From NCBI RefSeq assembly GCF_030403775.1, contig NZ_JAQMWQ010000004.1, positions 310,001-374,000 on the forward strand: a stretch of DNA of 64,000 bases, written 5' to 3'. Origin of the DNA: Paenibacillus sp. BSR1-1 (GTDB lineage: Bacteria; Bacillota; Bacilli; Bacillales; Cytobacillaceae). Positions 7,931 to 17,078 of this stretch are shown here, piece by piece; position 1 is the first letter of the stretch, and each line of letters starts with the position of its first letter. The translations under genes were made by a program, and so were the position numbers. The notes under the pieces were generated by a model that saw nothing but the letters and a program-made list of their open reading frames with translations, was not told the DNA's origin and did no database searches.

Positions 7931-8061
7931 TGTTGATTTGCGCTCCAGGAGCTTCGCTTTCCGCGGGCGTGCCGGGAAGCCTCCTCGGCGCTTTGGCGCC
8001 TGCGGGGTCTCCCCTGCCCCGTACTCCCGCAGGAGTCTTCGCTCCTTCCGCTCCAATCAAC
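7931..8061. repeat. GC-rich dispersed Bacillaceae intergenic repeat, 131 bp
   Basis: Starkly GC-rich block in AT-rich surroundings. It starts GTTGATT and ends AATCAAC, with further imperfect inversion inward (GCTCCaGGAGC... against GGAGCGGAAGGAGC). I recall this sequence as a common non-coding intergenic repeat of Bacillus-type genomes. The 7816-8079 minus-strand frame through it is incidental. Together with the terminator at 8103 it fills most of the 435-bp gap between the liaI-like gene and the gene at 8216. Confidence 0.75.
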
Positions 8062-8102
8062 AGTGTTAAAAATCAACAATGCTATTTAACATAGCCTACA
8101 TA

Positions 8103-8153
8103 AAAAAGCTCACATTCTACCTTGCTGTTCAAGTGAATGTGAGCTTTCTTTTT
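8103..8153. terminator. Strong terminator-like hairpin
   Basis: AAAGCTCACATTC / GAATGTGAGCTTT stem with T-run on the + side and A-run on the left. No + strand gene precedes it within 1.6 kb, and it lies 63 nt before the ATG at 8216, so it may act as a leader attenuator or end an unseen transcript. Confidence 0.7.
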
Positions 8154-8215
8154 TAAAACAAATGGCCAATTTTCCATTCAAAGGTAATATAGATATTTAT
8201 AAGGGGGCTGATTTG

Positions 8216-8623
8216 ATGAATGTAATTGGGAATTTTAAAATCTTAACGGTTTCTAAAGACATCCAAGGTCCTTATCTTAAAATGAAAGTTACCCTCTCGG
8301 ACGGTACCTCAACCATTCGAATTGGTTTGGATGAACCTACTTATGAAAATATTAAAGAAATCGTTTCAAAAAATTATTTTGATTCGCTTGCCAAAGGCTA
8401 CCGATTCGAATTATTGCCTTATTATGCAACGTACCAAGATATTGATAACAGCCAGCCTGTCTTTATGGGGTCAATTAGATGTATTCAGGACCATAGGGCT
8501 AAAAATATTCAGTTTACATGTACCGAAAGATTTGCGGGAAATTTAGAATGGTTTAAACATGCCGTTTACAGTACTGAGGATATAAAACATTTGACCTTAG
8601 ACGGTCATGAGGGACGTTTTTGA
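8216..8623 (+). CDS. Hypothetical protein (135 aa)
   Basis: Not recognised. Soluble, mixed alpha/beta composition with no Cys pair or signal peptide: MNVIGNFKILTVSKD..., SDGTSTIRIGLDEPTYENIK in the middle, an aromatic-rich YRFELLPYYATYQD stretch and a TCTERFAGNLEWFKHAVY segment. AAGGGGG at 8201-8207 with 8-nt spacing selects the ATG at 8216 rather than the earlier ATG at 8162. It is monocistronic, between two hairpins. Confidence 0.7.
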   Translation: MNVIGNFKILTVSKDIQGPYLKMKVTLSDGTSTIRIGLDEPTYENIKEIVSKNYFDSLAKGYRFELLPYYATYQDIDNSQPVFMGSIRCIQDHRAKNIQFTCTERFAGNLEWFKHAVYSTEDIKHLTLDGHEGRF

Positions 8624-8638
8624 AAGGATTCTAAAGCA

Positions 8639-8679
8639 ATGTCCTTCAAAAGCAAAAGGTTTATGAAGGACATTTTTGC
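8639..8679 (+). terminator. Intrinsic terminator
   Basis: ATGTCCTTCA / TGAAGGACAT stem followed by T-rich sequence. Confidence 0.85.
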
Positions 8680-8790
8680 TTAAGGAAAATATATTTCTAA
8701 TCTATTTGTGTTGCTCCTCAATATGTAATAGTTTTGAAAATCATTGTTATCACTCCCTTTCTATATTAATTGGAACATAGAAAGGAAGTG

Positions 8791-8865
8791 GTGATTTATA
8801 TCACGGTATTGGAACTTTTGGTCTTAATTCACTCTTTTAGGACCTGTCCAGTACATTTCCCTTAA
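8791..8865 (+). pseudogene. Possible truncated holin-like (Hol-Tox) peptide gene
   Basis: From GTG 8791 the frame reads VIYITVLELLVLIHSF and runs into the 3' end of the convergent ligase gene. The TVLELLVLI core resembles the start of Hol-Tox type I toxin peptides. Its GGAAGTG region sits in an inverted repeat (ATCACTCCCTTTCTAT against ATAGAAAGGAAGTGGTGAT, about 8749-8796), a layout also seen at the intact toxin near 52.6 kb. The rest of the toxin is missing. Low confidence. Confidence 0.3.
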
Positions 8866-10416
8866 ACGGTATTTTTGTAGTTTTCCAGTAGCTGTTTTAG
8901 GTAAAGCCTCCACAAATTCGACCGATTTTGGTGCTTTAAAGTGTGCGATATTCGAGCGGCAAAATTGAATGATTTCTTCCCCTGTTACTTCAGCATTCGG
9001 TTGAAGAACTATAATGGCCTTTGGCACCTCACCCCATTTTTCATCAGGAACAGCGATTACTGCACATTCTAATACAGATGGATGTTTATATAGAACACCC
9101 TCTACTTCTGTTGATGAAATATTTTCCCCGCCTGAGATAATCAAATCCTTAGACCGGTCACGGATCTCAATAAAGCCATCTGGATGAGTAACTGCTAAAT
9201 CACCGGTATGGAACCAGCCATCCTTAATAGCTGCAGCTGTCGTAACAGGATCCTTATAATAACCTGCCATAACCACGTTACCGCGAGTAATGATTTCACC
9301 TAATTCCTTACCATTCCAAGCCACTTCTTCCCCGTCTGGATGAACAACCTTCGTTTCACCATTAAAAGCAAGTTCAATACCTTGCCGTGCTTTGATGACT
9401 GCTTGTTCATCTGCCGACCTTGAATCAAATTCTTTTTTCCATTCACAGTATAGAATGAATGGTGATGTTTCAGTAAGCCCATAAACATGGATCATGTTTA
9501 AGCCCAGGATATCTTGTGCTTTGTGAATAAGTGCGGCCGCAGGAGGCGCACCAGCTGTTGCCATGCGAGGATTCGTTTTTATTTTAATTTCTTTGGCCTT
9601 TGGATCATTCACCAGCATATTAACGACGGTTGGCGCCCCGCATAAAAGTGATATTTTTTTTGATTCAAATAATTCCAGAATTAGAGGCGGGTCCACTTTT
9701 CGTAAACACACATGTGTAGCCCCTGCACCAGTAATCCCCCAAACACCGCCCCAGCCATTTGCGTGGAACATTGGCAGTGTATGCAGGTAGACATCATCGT
9801 GATTTACACCTAGATGGTACATAAAATTAGCGGCATTTAAATAATTTCCCCGATGGGTTAGCATGACACCTTTGGGTTTTGAAGTCGTGCCGCTCGTATA
9901 ATTTAGGGTTAGCAATTGATTTTCTTCTATTTCAACCTCAGGAGGTCCAGCTGATTCAGGTGCATGTTCTAGAAAAGCCTCATAATCAATGCCTGTTAAT
10001 GAAGTTTCATGACCTGGAACCCGTACAATCACAATTTGTTCGAGTGCAAGATTATTGATGATTTTTTCTATTGGAGCACAAAATTCCTCATCGACGATTA
10101 GCATTCGCGCATCACTATGGCGGATAATATATTCCAAGTCACTTGCAGAAAGGCGGTAGTTTAAAGGAACCATGACAGCTCCAAGCTGGCAGATTCCATA
10201 AAAGCACTCCAACATATAATGGGTGTTCGGCAGCATAACCGCAACATGGTCACCTTTTCCAATTCCTGCTTGTTCTAATGCTGCGGATAACCGATCAACA
10301 CGTTGTCCGAATTCCAGATATGTAAATTCCTTTTCTTCATCAATGACAGCGATTTTATTTGGATAATACTTCACCGCTCTCCGTTTCCAGTCTAATGGTG
10401 TTAATGGGGCAAACAT
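8824..10416 (-). CDS. Acyl-CoA synthetase (AMP-forming ligase)
   Basis: ANL-superfamily ligase, 530 residues, activating a carboxylic acid with ATP to an acyl-adenylate and then the CoA thioester. The P-loop TLNYTSGTTSKPKGVMLTH is at about residues 173-191, followed by HVYGLTETSP, the GWFHTGDLA adenylate-binding motif and the C-terminal catalytic lysine region PKTATGKLQK. Domain order and length fit medium/long-chain or short-chain fatty acid CoA ligases. AGAGGAG lies 8 nt before the ATG. It is monocistronic; chain length cannot be read from sequence. Confidence 0.92.
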   Translation of the reverse strand: MFAPLTPLDWKRRAVKYYPNKIAVIDEEKEFTYLEFGQRVDRLSAALEQAGIGKGDHVAVMLPNTHYMLECFYGICQLGAVMVPLNYRLSASDLEYIIRHSDARMLIVDEEFCAPIEKIINNLALEQIVIVRVPGHETSLTGIDYEAFLEHAPESAGPPEVEIEENQLLTLNYTSGTTSKPKGVMLTHRGNYLNAANFMYHLGVNHDDVYLHTLPMFHANGWGGVWGITGAGATHVCLRKVDPPLILELFESKKISLLCGAPTVVNMLVNDPKAKEIKIKTNPRMATAGAPPAAALIHKAQDILGLNMIHVYGLTETSPFILYCEWKKEFDSRSADEQAVIKARQGIELAFNGETKVVHPDGEEVAWNGKELGEIITRGNVVMAGYYKDPVTTAAAIKDGWFHTGDLAVTHPDGFIEIRDRSKDLIISGGENISSTEVEGVLYKHPSVLECAVIAVPDEKWGEVPKAIIVLQPNAEVTGEEIIQFCRSNIAHFKAPKSVEFVEALPKTATGKLQKYRLREMYWTGPKRVN

Positions 10417-10566
10417 AAAACCAACTCCTCTATTATATTAATGGGAGTGATGGATAATATTCGTAAATAATTCCCTTTGATGTTTACATCACAATTTTAA
10501 TCTATTTCAAAAAATAGGAATTTGTCAATCCTTAATTCGAATTTTCTGAATTTACCTTCAACCAAA

Positions 10567-10596
10567 TAAAAAAAGAAAAGCACCAAGGCTTTTCTT
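10567..10596 (-). terminator. Terminator of chitinase gene
   Basis: AAGAAAAGC / GCTTTTCTT stem overlapping the stop codon; the minus-strand U-run comes from the A-run at 10566-10572. Confidence 0.75.
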
Positions 10597-12073
10597 ATCT
10601 TAAATCATTATAAATCTTACTTATTAACACTTTATTTGGATCCTGGCTTAGCTCCCACATCATCGCTCCGCCCAGCCCCATGGACTTAATAAAAGATGTT
10701 TTATAACCAATCGATTCGGGATCATCATAGCTTATAAATTGCGAACCATTAAACAGCCAAGGCACCTTAGAATCAGGCTCCCAGTAACGGATAAACCCGT
10801 TTTTATTAAGGTAACTTGCTTCAAGTTGACCATAACTTAAAGCAGAACCCCCGCCAGTAAAAGATTGATATAAACCGTTATTCACGTTGTTTACTTGGTT
10901 ATATACTCTACCGTAAAATGGAATACCCATAACGAGTTTAGCAGCTGGTACTCCACTATTAATATAAGTTTGGACGGCATCCTGGACACTAAACTCCGCA
11001 AATTTAGATTCCGGATCGCGATATAATGGAGAATTCATTCCAGTTAAAGTGTCCCAAGAACCATGAAAATCATACGTCATAAGCTGAATGTAATCTAAAT
11101 ACTGTTGAAGTAAGCTTAGTTCCGTATTGGCAACATAGCCTTTGTTAGCGCCGCCAGCTATCGTTAATAAGTATTTTTTTCCATCGATTGCACTTTGAGC
11201 ATCTAACGTTTCTCTAATTTTTTTAACCAAAAGGGTGAAATTTTGTTTATCTTCAGGGCGATGAATATTACCTGCTTCTCCCCCAGATACTGGATACTCC
11301 CAATCCAAATCGATTCCATCAAATCCATATTTTAAAATAAATTGCAAACAGCTATCCGCAAAGATTGTTCTGGATTGATCAGTTAAGGCTACATCTGAAA
11401 AACGTTCTGACCATGACCAGCCGCCTACAGAGATTAACGTTTTTAACTGTGGATATTGTTGCTTTAGTTTCGTTAATTGATAGAAATTACCTTTATATGG
11501 CTGATCCGCGGTATCACCCGGAAATGTTTTTTCTATATCCACCGAAGGGTCGCCCACTTCTATCTTTCCATCGGCATTAATATTGGCAAATGCATAATTC
11601 AAATGTGTAAGTTTACTAGCATCAATATCGGAAACCTGATAATTCGAGTAAGATGCCCAGCCTGCGAAATAGCCTACTCTTTTATAATTTGATTGAACTG
11701 GAGTTGTTTGTGGTAAGGTTACAACGTTTAGTGTACTACTAGCCGCTGATATATTTCCACGTGCATCCCTTGCTTTGATATAAAAACTATAGGATGTATT
11801 TGGGGTCAGATTGTTAGCCACATATTGCGTGGACGACACATTCCCTATCAAACTATTATTTTGGTAAATGTCATAACCCGTAACTCCAACATTATCGGTT
11901 GAACTATTCCATGCCAATGATACGGTTGTTTCCGTTATGGAAGTCGTATGAAGGTTGGTTGGTGAAGTGGGTGCTGTACGATCTGGCTTTGCCGCCAGTG
12001 CTGCCTGTCCATTTGGCAGGAAACTTAATAAAACTAAAAAAACAAGAATAATGTACGATAGTTTCTTCTTCAA
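10595..12073 (-). CDS. Secreted GH18 chitinase with fibronectin III domain
   Basis: Extracellular glycoside hydrolase family 18 enzyme, 492 residues. Order: Sec signal peptide (about 1-28, cleavage near AALAA), a fibronectin type III module (about 35-120, ending in a linker), then the GH18 barrel (about 131-492) with SVGGWSWS and the active-site motif DGIDLDWEYP. The acid/base is Glu259 with Asp252, Asp255 and Asp257 intact. Expected substrate is chitin or chito-oligosaccharide, though some spore-former GH18 enzymes act on peptidoglycan fragments. TTG start with AAGGAGAGG upstream. No separate chitin-binding domain is seen. Confidence 0.93.
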   Translation of the reverse strand: MKKKLSYIILVFLVLLSFLPNGQAALAAKPDRTAPTSPTNLHTTSITETTVSLAWNSSTDNVGVTGYDIYQNNSLIGNVSSTQYVANNLTPNTSYSFYIKARDARGNISAASSTLNVVTLPQTTPVQSNYKRVGYFAGWASYSNYQVSDIDASKLTHLNYAFANINADGKIEVGDPSVDIEKTFPGDTADQPYKGNFYQLTKLKQQYPQLKTLISVGGWSWSERFSDVALTDQSRTIFADSCLQFILKYGFDGIDLDWEYPVSGGEAGNIHRPEDKQNFTLLVKKIRETLDAQSAIDGKKYLLTIAGGANKGYVANTELSLLQQYLDYIQLMTYDFHGSWDTLTGMNSPLYRDPESKFAEFSVQDAVQTYINSGVPAAKLVMGIPFYGRVYNQVNNVNNGLYQSFTGGGSALSYGQLEASYLNKNGFIRYWEPDSKVPWLFNGSQFISYDDPESIGYKTSFIKSMGLGGAMMWELSQDPNKVLISKIYNDLR

Positions 12074-12157
12074 AAAGTACCTCTCCTTACTAATCTTTTA
12101 TTCTCATTTTAATATAAAAATTAGTTAGGAATATAGGGACAAAAGACATGTAAATTA

Positions 12158-12190
12158 AGGAAAATGGTGCCTTGTGGATTAGGCACCATT
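12158..12190 (-). terminator. Intrinsic terminator
   Basis: AATGGTGCCT (12163-12172) / AGGCACCATT (12181-12190); minus-strand T-rich tail. Confidence 0.8.
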
Positions 12191-12194
12191 AGAG

Positions 12195-13292
12195 TCATTG
12201 AATTCTATTTTTCATTTTATTATCCAGTAGGTTAAATGCGTATATTAATTTATCCCGCGGAACCGTCCCATACAGATCGCCAATGCTAATTTCGAAATAA
12301 CTGGTCTCTTCACTTACATCCCTAACGTAACCTGATAGGCCAATTCCAGATTCCGTGTAAACTTCAGCTAAAATAATCTCCATTTCCTCTTTTGGAGCTT
12401 GAAAATGGACATGAAACATATTGGAGACTGGCACATCCGGAATGGTTGAAACACCATTACATTGATTATAAAAACCCGCTAATTCTTTGGCCTCCTCATA
12501 GTATTGCTCCATTTTGCCAATCCTCTTATCAAAATAATGGTCTGCACTTAGGAAATATGGATAAAGACTAATTAAATCTCCCCCATGACGCCTCTTCCAT
12601 ACTTTTGATTTCTCGATTAAATCTGTGTCACCTGCTAGAATAGCACCAGCAACACCGCCAATACCTTTGTAAAAAGAAACATAAACACTATCAAATAGAC
12701 TGCAAATTTCGGCAGCTGACTTTTCATAATATGGGGTAATCTCAAAAAGTCTTGCTCCATCTAAATGCAATTTGATCCCTCTTTCCTTACAAAAAGCGGA
12801 AATCGCCTCCAGCGTTCTATAGTCGGGCAGCTGGCCGCCAATCTCCCGCTGTGGCAATTCAAGTAAAAGACAGGCAATTTTCTCCTCGATGCCTGCCACA
12901 TCCTCGAACTCAATTACTCTAGTTTTATCTGCTAAAAGAATTGATTCAATCTGATGCAGTTCTTTCAAGCCATCTTCCTCATGAATTTCCAAATGGCTTA
13001 ATGGATGATAGGCTACTTTATTTATCTCTTTTTGATCACACCAAATTCGTAATGCGATTTGCTGGGCCATAGTGCCGCTGGGGAAAAATACCGCCTTTTC
13101 TTTACCTAAATATTCGGCCATTTTTTCCTGAAACTCTTCTATTATCGTTCCCTTTCCATATATGTCACTTTCTAATTCTTCATTCAAGTCTTGAAATGCC
13201 TCTTTCAGAACTTGAATGTTTCTCGTTCCATGACCTGGTACTTTAAATTGGCTTCGTTTAAACGCCTCTTGTAAAAAATTATTATCATTCAT
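12195..13292 (-). CDS. Threonine aldolase family PLP enzyme
   Basis: Fold-type I PLP enzyme of the beta-eliminating lyase/threonine aldolase family, 365 residues, expected to cleave L-threonine or allo-threonine to glycine and acetaldehyde. Visible landmarks are AVFFPSGTMAQQIA for cofactor phosphate contacts, HLDGARLFE with Asp178 contacting the pyridine nitrogen, and SFYKGIGG with Schiff-base Lys209. The N-terminal VPGHGTRN segment differs from the usual threonine aldolase start, so another beta-hydroxy amino acid may be the substrate. An aldo/keto reductase lies 49 bp upstream on the same strand and may be co-transcribed. Confidence 0.85.
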   Translation of the reverse strand: MNDNNFLQEAFKRSQFKVPGHGTRNIQVLKEAFQDLNEELESDIYGKGTIIEEFQEKMAEYLGKEKAVFFPSGTMAQQIALRIWCDQKEINKVAYHPLSHLEIHEEDGLKELHQIESILLADKTRVIEFEDVAGIEEKIACLLLELPQREIGGQLPDYRTLEAISAFCKERGIKLHLDGARLFEITPYYEKSAAEICSLFDSVYVSFYKGIGGVAGAILAGDTDLIEKSKVWKRRHGGDLISLYPYFLSADHYFDKRIGKMEQYYEEAKELAGFYNQCNGVSTIPDVPVSNMFHVHFQAPKEEMEIILAEVYTESGIGLSGYVRDVSEETSYFEISIGDLYGTVPRDKLIYAFNLLDNKMKNRIQ

Positions 13293-13341
13293 GCTTCCAG
13301 TCCCTTTCTCTCTATGTCTATATAACTACTATACTAGAAAA

Positions 13342-14322
13342 TTATTGAAATCCCAGAACTGGATGAGGGATATATGGTTCTTCCATAAATGAAATTTCAT
13401 CAGAGGTTAAATTAACAGAAAGAGAAGCTACCGCATCGTCCAGATGATGCATTTTCGTCGCACCAATTATTGGTGCTGATACCGGTTCCTTTTGCAGCAC
13501 CCAGGCAAGAGCGATCTGAGCACGCGGTACTCCACGTTTCTCTGCCACTTTTACAACACGTTCAACCACTTTTCGGTCTGCCTCGACCGTTGCAGAATAG
13601 AGCTTTTTGCCGAATTCGTCGGTTTCCGAACGAGCGGTTCCTTCTTCCCAATCCCGAGTCAGTTTTCCTCTAGCCATTGGGCTCCATGGAATAACACCTA
13701 TTTTTTCTTCTTTACATAGCGGTAGCATCTCTCGTTCTTCTTCCCTGTAGAGGAGATTCAGATGGTTTTGCATGGAGACAAACCGAGTCCACCCATTTCT
13801 TTCGGCAATATGTAATGCCTTAAGGAATTGCCACGCATACATAGAGGATGCACCAATATATCTGGCTTTCCCTGCCTTCACGACATCATGCAAGGCCTCC
13901 ATCGTTTCTTCAATCGGTGTATGGTAATCCCAGCGGTGGATTTGATAAAGATCCACATAATCGGTTCCAAGCCTCTTTAAGCTGTTATCAATTTCAGCCA
14001 TGATGGCTTTCCTTGAAAGGCCTGCTCCATTAGGACCTTTATGCATTCGCCCGTGCACCTTTGTCGCAATTACAATTTCATTGCGGTTTGCATATTCTTT
14101 TAAAATTCGTCCGACAATTTCTTCACTGGTACCATCTGAGTAGACATTGGCTGTGTCAAAGAAGTTAATCCCATATTCAAGAGCCTTCTTTATTATTGGA
14201 CGGCTTTCGTCCTCGTTTAGAACCCATTGGTGTGCCCCGCGTTCAGGTATGCCAAAACTCATGCAACCTAGGCAAAGTCGTGATACATCCAATCCGGTAT
14301 TACCAAGTTTCACATACTTCAT
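13342..14322 (-). CDS. Aldo/keto reductase
   Basis: NAD(P)H-dependent aldo/keto reductase, 326 residues. The catalytic tetrad is visible as Asp56 and Tyr61 (FFDTANVYSDG), Lys88 (IATKVHG) and His129 (LYQIHRWD). The C-terminal IIGATKMHHLDDAV is the cofactor phosphate-binding region. SRLCLGCMSFG near the N-terminus matches YhdN/GSP69-like members, which reduce broad aldehydes such as methylglyoxal. Context beside a threonine-aldolase-like gene would fit acetaldehyde or aldehyde handling, but this is inference. Confidence 0.92.
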   Translation of the reverse strand: MKYVKLGNTGLDVSRLCLGCMSFGIPERGAHQWVLNEDESRPIIKKALEYGINFFDTANVYSDGTSEEIVGRILKEYANRNEIVIATKVHGRMHKGPNGAGLSRKAIMAEIDNSLKRLGTDYVDLYQIHRWDYHTPIEETMEALHDVVKAGKARYIGASSMYAWQFLKALHIAERNGWTRFVSMQNHLNLLYREEEREMLPLCKEEKIGVIPWSPMARGKLTRDWEEGTARSETDEFGKKLYSATVEADRKVVERVVKVAEKRGVPRAQIALAWVLQKEPVSAPIIGATKMHHLDDAVASLSVNLTSDEISFMEEPYIPHPVLGFQ

Positions 14323-14394
14323 TTTTAAACCCTCTTTCTGTATAAAATCGATGACTTTGACATAACATTTCCAATTATATTGTACAACTTATTT

Positions 14395-15525
14395 TTAGAT
14401 TACTGTCATTTTCTGCATTTCAATGATTTTTTTCAAATATTCATATTCTTTTTGCTCCAGGATATCAATTTCATTGTTTGTAGCAAGTAATATTTGGTCC
14501 CTGCACTTGGAGATTCTTTGGATCATCGGGTGTATCGTTAAACTTGAGAGATTCACAAAGTCGTATAGGTCGTTCAAGCTCACCGGCAATTTATAGCCTT
14601 TATTGCTGCTGGCTATTAAAAGCCCACTATCCCGAAGCTTAGAAACAATATTTGAACGAAAATTATGAGGATTCATTTTGATGTCTCGAATAGCATTGAG
14701 ATTTTCTAAGATTTCTTCCGTATACACGTATTCATCTGGATTTTCTTTTAAGTTAAATAAAAGAAACTTAAGAAAATCGATTCGAAGCTTTTCATCCTCT
14801 TCTTCACTTTTTCGATGTTTCTCTATATATTTGTAGGCTAAATTTACAGCTTGTTTGATAATTATCTCGTCATGTTTGAAGTTTTGGCGGTCTGATTTGT
14901 AGTCATAAAGAAAGTTTTTATAGTCTAGGGGTAATAGGTTGATAGCTGCTATTTTATTTTTAATTATTTTGATATAAGAGTGGTATTTTGCAGTATTCTG
15001 GGTTCGTTCATAACCTTTTGCTATTGTCGCAGCGATTAGGTCCGCTAAAAGAAGGATGCTGACTGACTGGTTATTATTGAATCCAAAAGTTGAATAATTA
15101 AAGAGGTCGGGAATAGTCTTTGTCCCGATGTAATTTTTAAATTCATTCAAAAATGGTTTTGTTTCTTGCTTATCAGCGGTTAAGTCAAGCTGTTCAAAGG
15201 TTCTATTTAAATCATCATATATCATCCGATTTAAATATTTAATAAACGGCGTTTTATGCATAATGCCAAAGTCTTCTCTAATTTTTTGCTTATCAAACAC
15301 ATAGGCATAAACACTGAAAGGTAAATCCTTTATTTCATTTAATATTGGGACTTTGTCTAATTCCATCTTATGAAAGGATTTGACCAACTCCGCTTCCAGC
15401 CATTCCTTATTAGTACTTTTTACTAGAATTGCAACAAGAATAAAGTGGGTTGAAACATCGTTTTTATCAAAAGAAAAACTATAATCGCCGCATTCATTCA
15501 AAAATGCAAATTGAATATCGTCCAC
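14395..15525 (-). CDS. DUF3800-like protein with C-terminal winged-helix-like region
   Basis: 376 residues. The N-terminus FAFLNECGDYSF aligns by eye with the DUF3800 opening motif (usually hydrophobic-DESGD), and SILLLADLIAATIAKG about 150 residues later resembles the family's QLADLIA helix; DUF3800 has an RNase H-like fold. Two key N-terminal positions differ here (DES to NEC), which may abolish metal-dependent catalysis. The C-terminal 150 residues contain a likely winged helix (FRSNIVSKLRDSGLLIASSNKGYKLP). The GTG at 15525 is preferred because GAGGTGG lies 5 nt upstream. No partner gene is evident. Family assignment is moderate. Confidence 0.6.
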   Translation of the reverse strand: MDDIQFAFLNECGDYSFSFDKNDVSTHFILVAILVKSTNKEWLEAELVKSFHKMELDKVPILNEIKDLPFSVYAYVFDKQKIREDFGIMHKTPFIKYLNRMIYDDLNRTFEQLDLTADKQETKPFLNEFKNYIGTKTIPDLFNYSTFGFNNNQSVSILLLADLIAATIAKGYERTQNTAKYHSYIKIIKNKIAAINLLPLDYKNFLYDYKSDRQNFKHDEIIIKQAVNLAYKYIEKHRKSEEEDEKLRIDFLKFLLFNLKENPDEYVYTEEILENLNAIRDIKMNPHNFRSNIVSKLRDSGLLIASSNKGYKLPVSLNDLYDFVNLSSLTIHPMIQRISKCRDQILLATNNEIDILEQKEYEYLKKIIEMQKMTVI

Positions 15526-15613
15526 CCTGCCCACCTCACTAAAAAATTTTTATATCTATAATTTCAACAAAATTTAATCTAAACCTCTTAAGAATTCCTT
15601 TTTTTAGACAAAT

Positions 15614-15640
15614 AAAAAAGGTTAACCAATTGGTCAACCC
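15614..15640 (-). terminator. Intrinsic terminator
   Basis: GGTTAACC-AA-TTGGTCAACC near-perfect hairpin with the minus-strand U-run from the A-run at 15614-15619. Confidence 0.8.
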
Positions 15641-15641
15641 T

Positions 15642-16916
15642 CTATTTCTCCAGCATTAATTTTAAGATGAGTTCATCTGTTTGGCGTGTTCCTTCATTTC
15701 CAAGCTTACAGAAGCTTTCAATACTTTTTTCCACATCATCGTGTATAAAGCCGTCCGTCGATTGGATTTCTTGATGATTCAATGCCAACAATGCAGACTG
15801 TACGGCGACGTTTGAACAGGTAGAAACTTTCATAGCACAGCCTGCTTTGGCCCCGTCGCAAATCATTCCTGATACGTTTCCGATTGTATTTTGAATTGCC
15901 GCTTTTATTTGCTGAAGCCCGCCATCAAGCAGGTAAACAATGGCTCCACTCGCGCCCATTCCGGCAGCTGTTACCCCGCATAATGCAGAGAGGCGGCCGA
16001 ATTTCGATTTGATATGAATGGTAATAAGGTGGCTCAGTGCAACAGCCCGAATCATTTTATCCTCTGAAACCTTCAGTTTTTCTGCCGCTGCAACAACTGG
16101 AAGTGTCACGGCAATTCCCTGATTGCCGCTCCCTGTATTTGCCATTACTGGAAGGGTTGAACCTGCCATTCTGGCATCTGACCCTGCAGCCGCTAGAGAC
16201 ATAGCGGCAGTAGCAATATCATCCGAAAGGATTCCTTTTTTTACATTTTGTTTAATGGTTTTCCCTACTTTTAATCCATAATCACCTGAAAGCCCTTCAT
16301 TTCCAATATAACGGTTTAATTCGATACTCTTTTTAACCAACGTTAAGTCCTTAAGATCCGCCTCTAACACCCATTCATATATTTCATCAATGGTTAATGC
16401 TTCTAATTGCTCTTCATCTGTTTGGATGCCGATATTTTCACATCCTCCAAGGAACACCGTATGACCATCTACTTCGATTAAGGTGATATTGCTATGATTA
16501 TCAGAAATGACCACTTTTGCTGTCTGTTGATCTGTTTCTACGATGACTTCGATATATAGTCTTTTTGGAGTTTCAGCTTGTCTGGCTAGTACTTTTCCTT
16601 CCTCAAGGAGCTTTAATGCTAAGCGCTCATCCTCAATTGTGAGACCTTCTAAAATTTCTAGGTTTTTATCTGGATTGCCCGCTGCCGCTCCAAGGGCTGC
16701 TGCAAATTCAAGGCCTTTTGACGACATCCCTGGAATTCCAACAGATTTTGCATTTTTAATAATATTTCCGCTTGCTTTTACGGTAATTGCCTGTATTTCA
16801 CCGTTTGAATGGCTCTTGGCTGTGGCCGCAGCCAGGGCAATCGCTACTGGCTCTGTACATCCAAGGGCAACAACTAGTTCTTTCTCTAAAACAGCTAATA
16901 TTTTATGCTTTCCCAT
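15642..16916 (-). CDS. L-cysteine desulfidase family protein (UPF0597/YhaM-like)
   Basis: 424-residue member of the UPF0597 (serine dehydratase alpha-like, CdsB/CyuA/YhaM) family, which releases sulfide, ammonia and pyruvate from L-cysteine with an Fe-S cluster. Candidate cluster and catalytic cysteines are seen in VALGCTEPVAIA, VFLGGCENIG, MICDGAKAGCAMKVSTCSN. Gly/Ala-rich helices and the NTGSGNQGI motif are typical. ATG with AGGGGGA upstream. It is monocistronic with its own terminator. Cysteine is the best-supported substrate from family knowledge; serine-dehydratase activity is the older annotation. Confidence 0.88.
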   Translation of the reverse strand: MGKHKILAVLEKELVVALGCTEPVAIALAAATAKSHSNGEIQAITVKASGNIIKNAKSVGIPGMSSKGLEFAAALGAAAGNPDKNLEILEGLTIEDERLALKLLEEGKVLARQAETPKRLYIEVIVETDQQTAKVVISDNHSNITLIEVDGHTVFLGGCENIGIQTDEEQLEALTIDEIYEWVLEADLKDLTLVKKSIELNRYIGNEGLSGDYGLKVGKTIKQNVKKGILSDDIATAAMSLAAAGSDARMAGSTLPVMANTGSGNQGIAVTLPVVAAAEKLKVSEDKMIRAVALSHLITIHIKSKFGRLSALCGVTAAGMGASGAIVYLLDGGLQQIKAAIQNTIGNVSGMICDGAKAGCAMKVSTCSNVAVQSALLALNHQEIQSTDGFIHDDVEKSIESFCKLGNEGTRQTDELILKLMLEK

Positions 16917-17018
16917 ATTGTCCCCCTACTAAGCTCACTTTTCTAATATTCTACCATAATAGTCCAAAAGTTTTTTAATCACTTTCTTCCAATAATAATG
17001 TACATAGGAATACCGAAA

Positions 17019-17060
17019 TAAAAAATGCCTTAGTCTCATTTGGTATGAAGACAAGGCATT
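17019..17060 (-). terminator. Terminator of purU
   Basis: AATGCCTTAGTCT / AGACAAGGCATT stem, minus-strand U-tract. Confidence 0.8.
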
Positions 17061-17078
17061 ACTTTTACTAGAGCTTTG

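Noticed and set aside
7816..8079. 87-codon minus ORF
   Set aside because: It is the GC-rich intergenic repeat read in an open frame; no ribosome binding site or domain.
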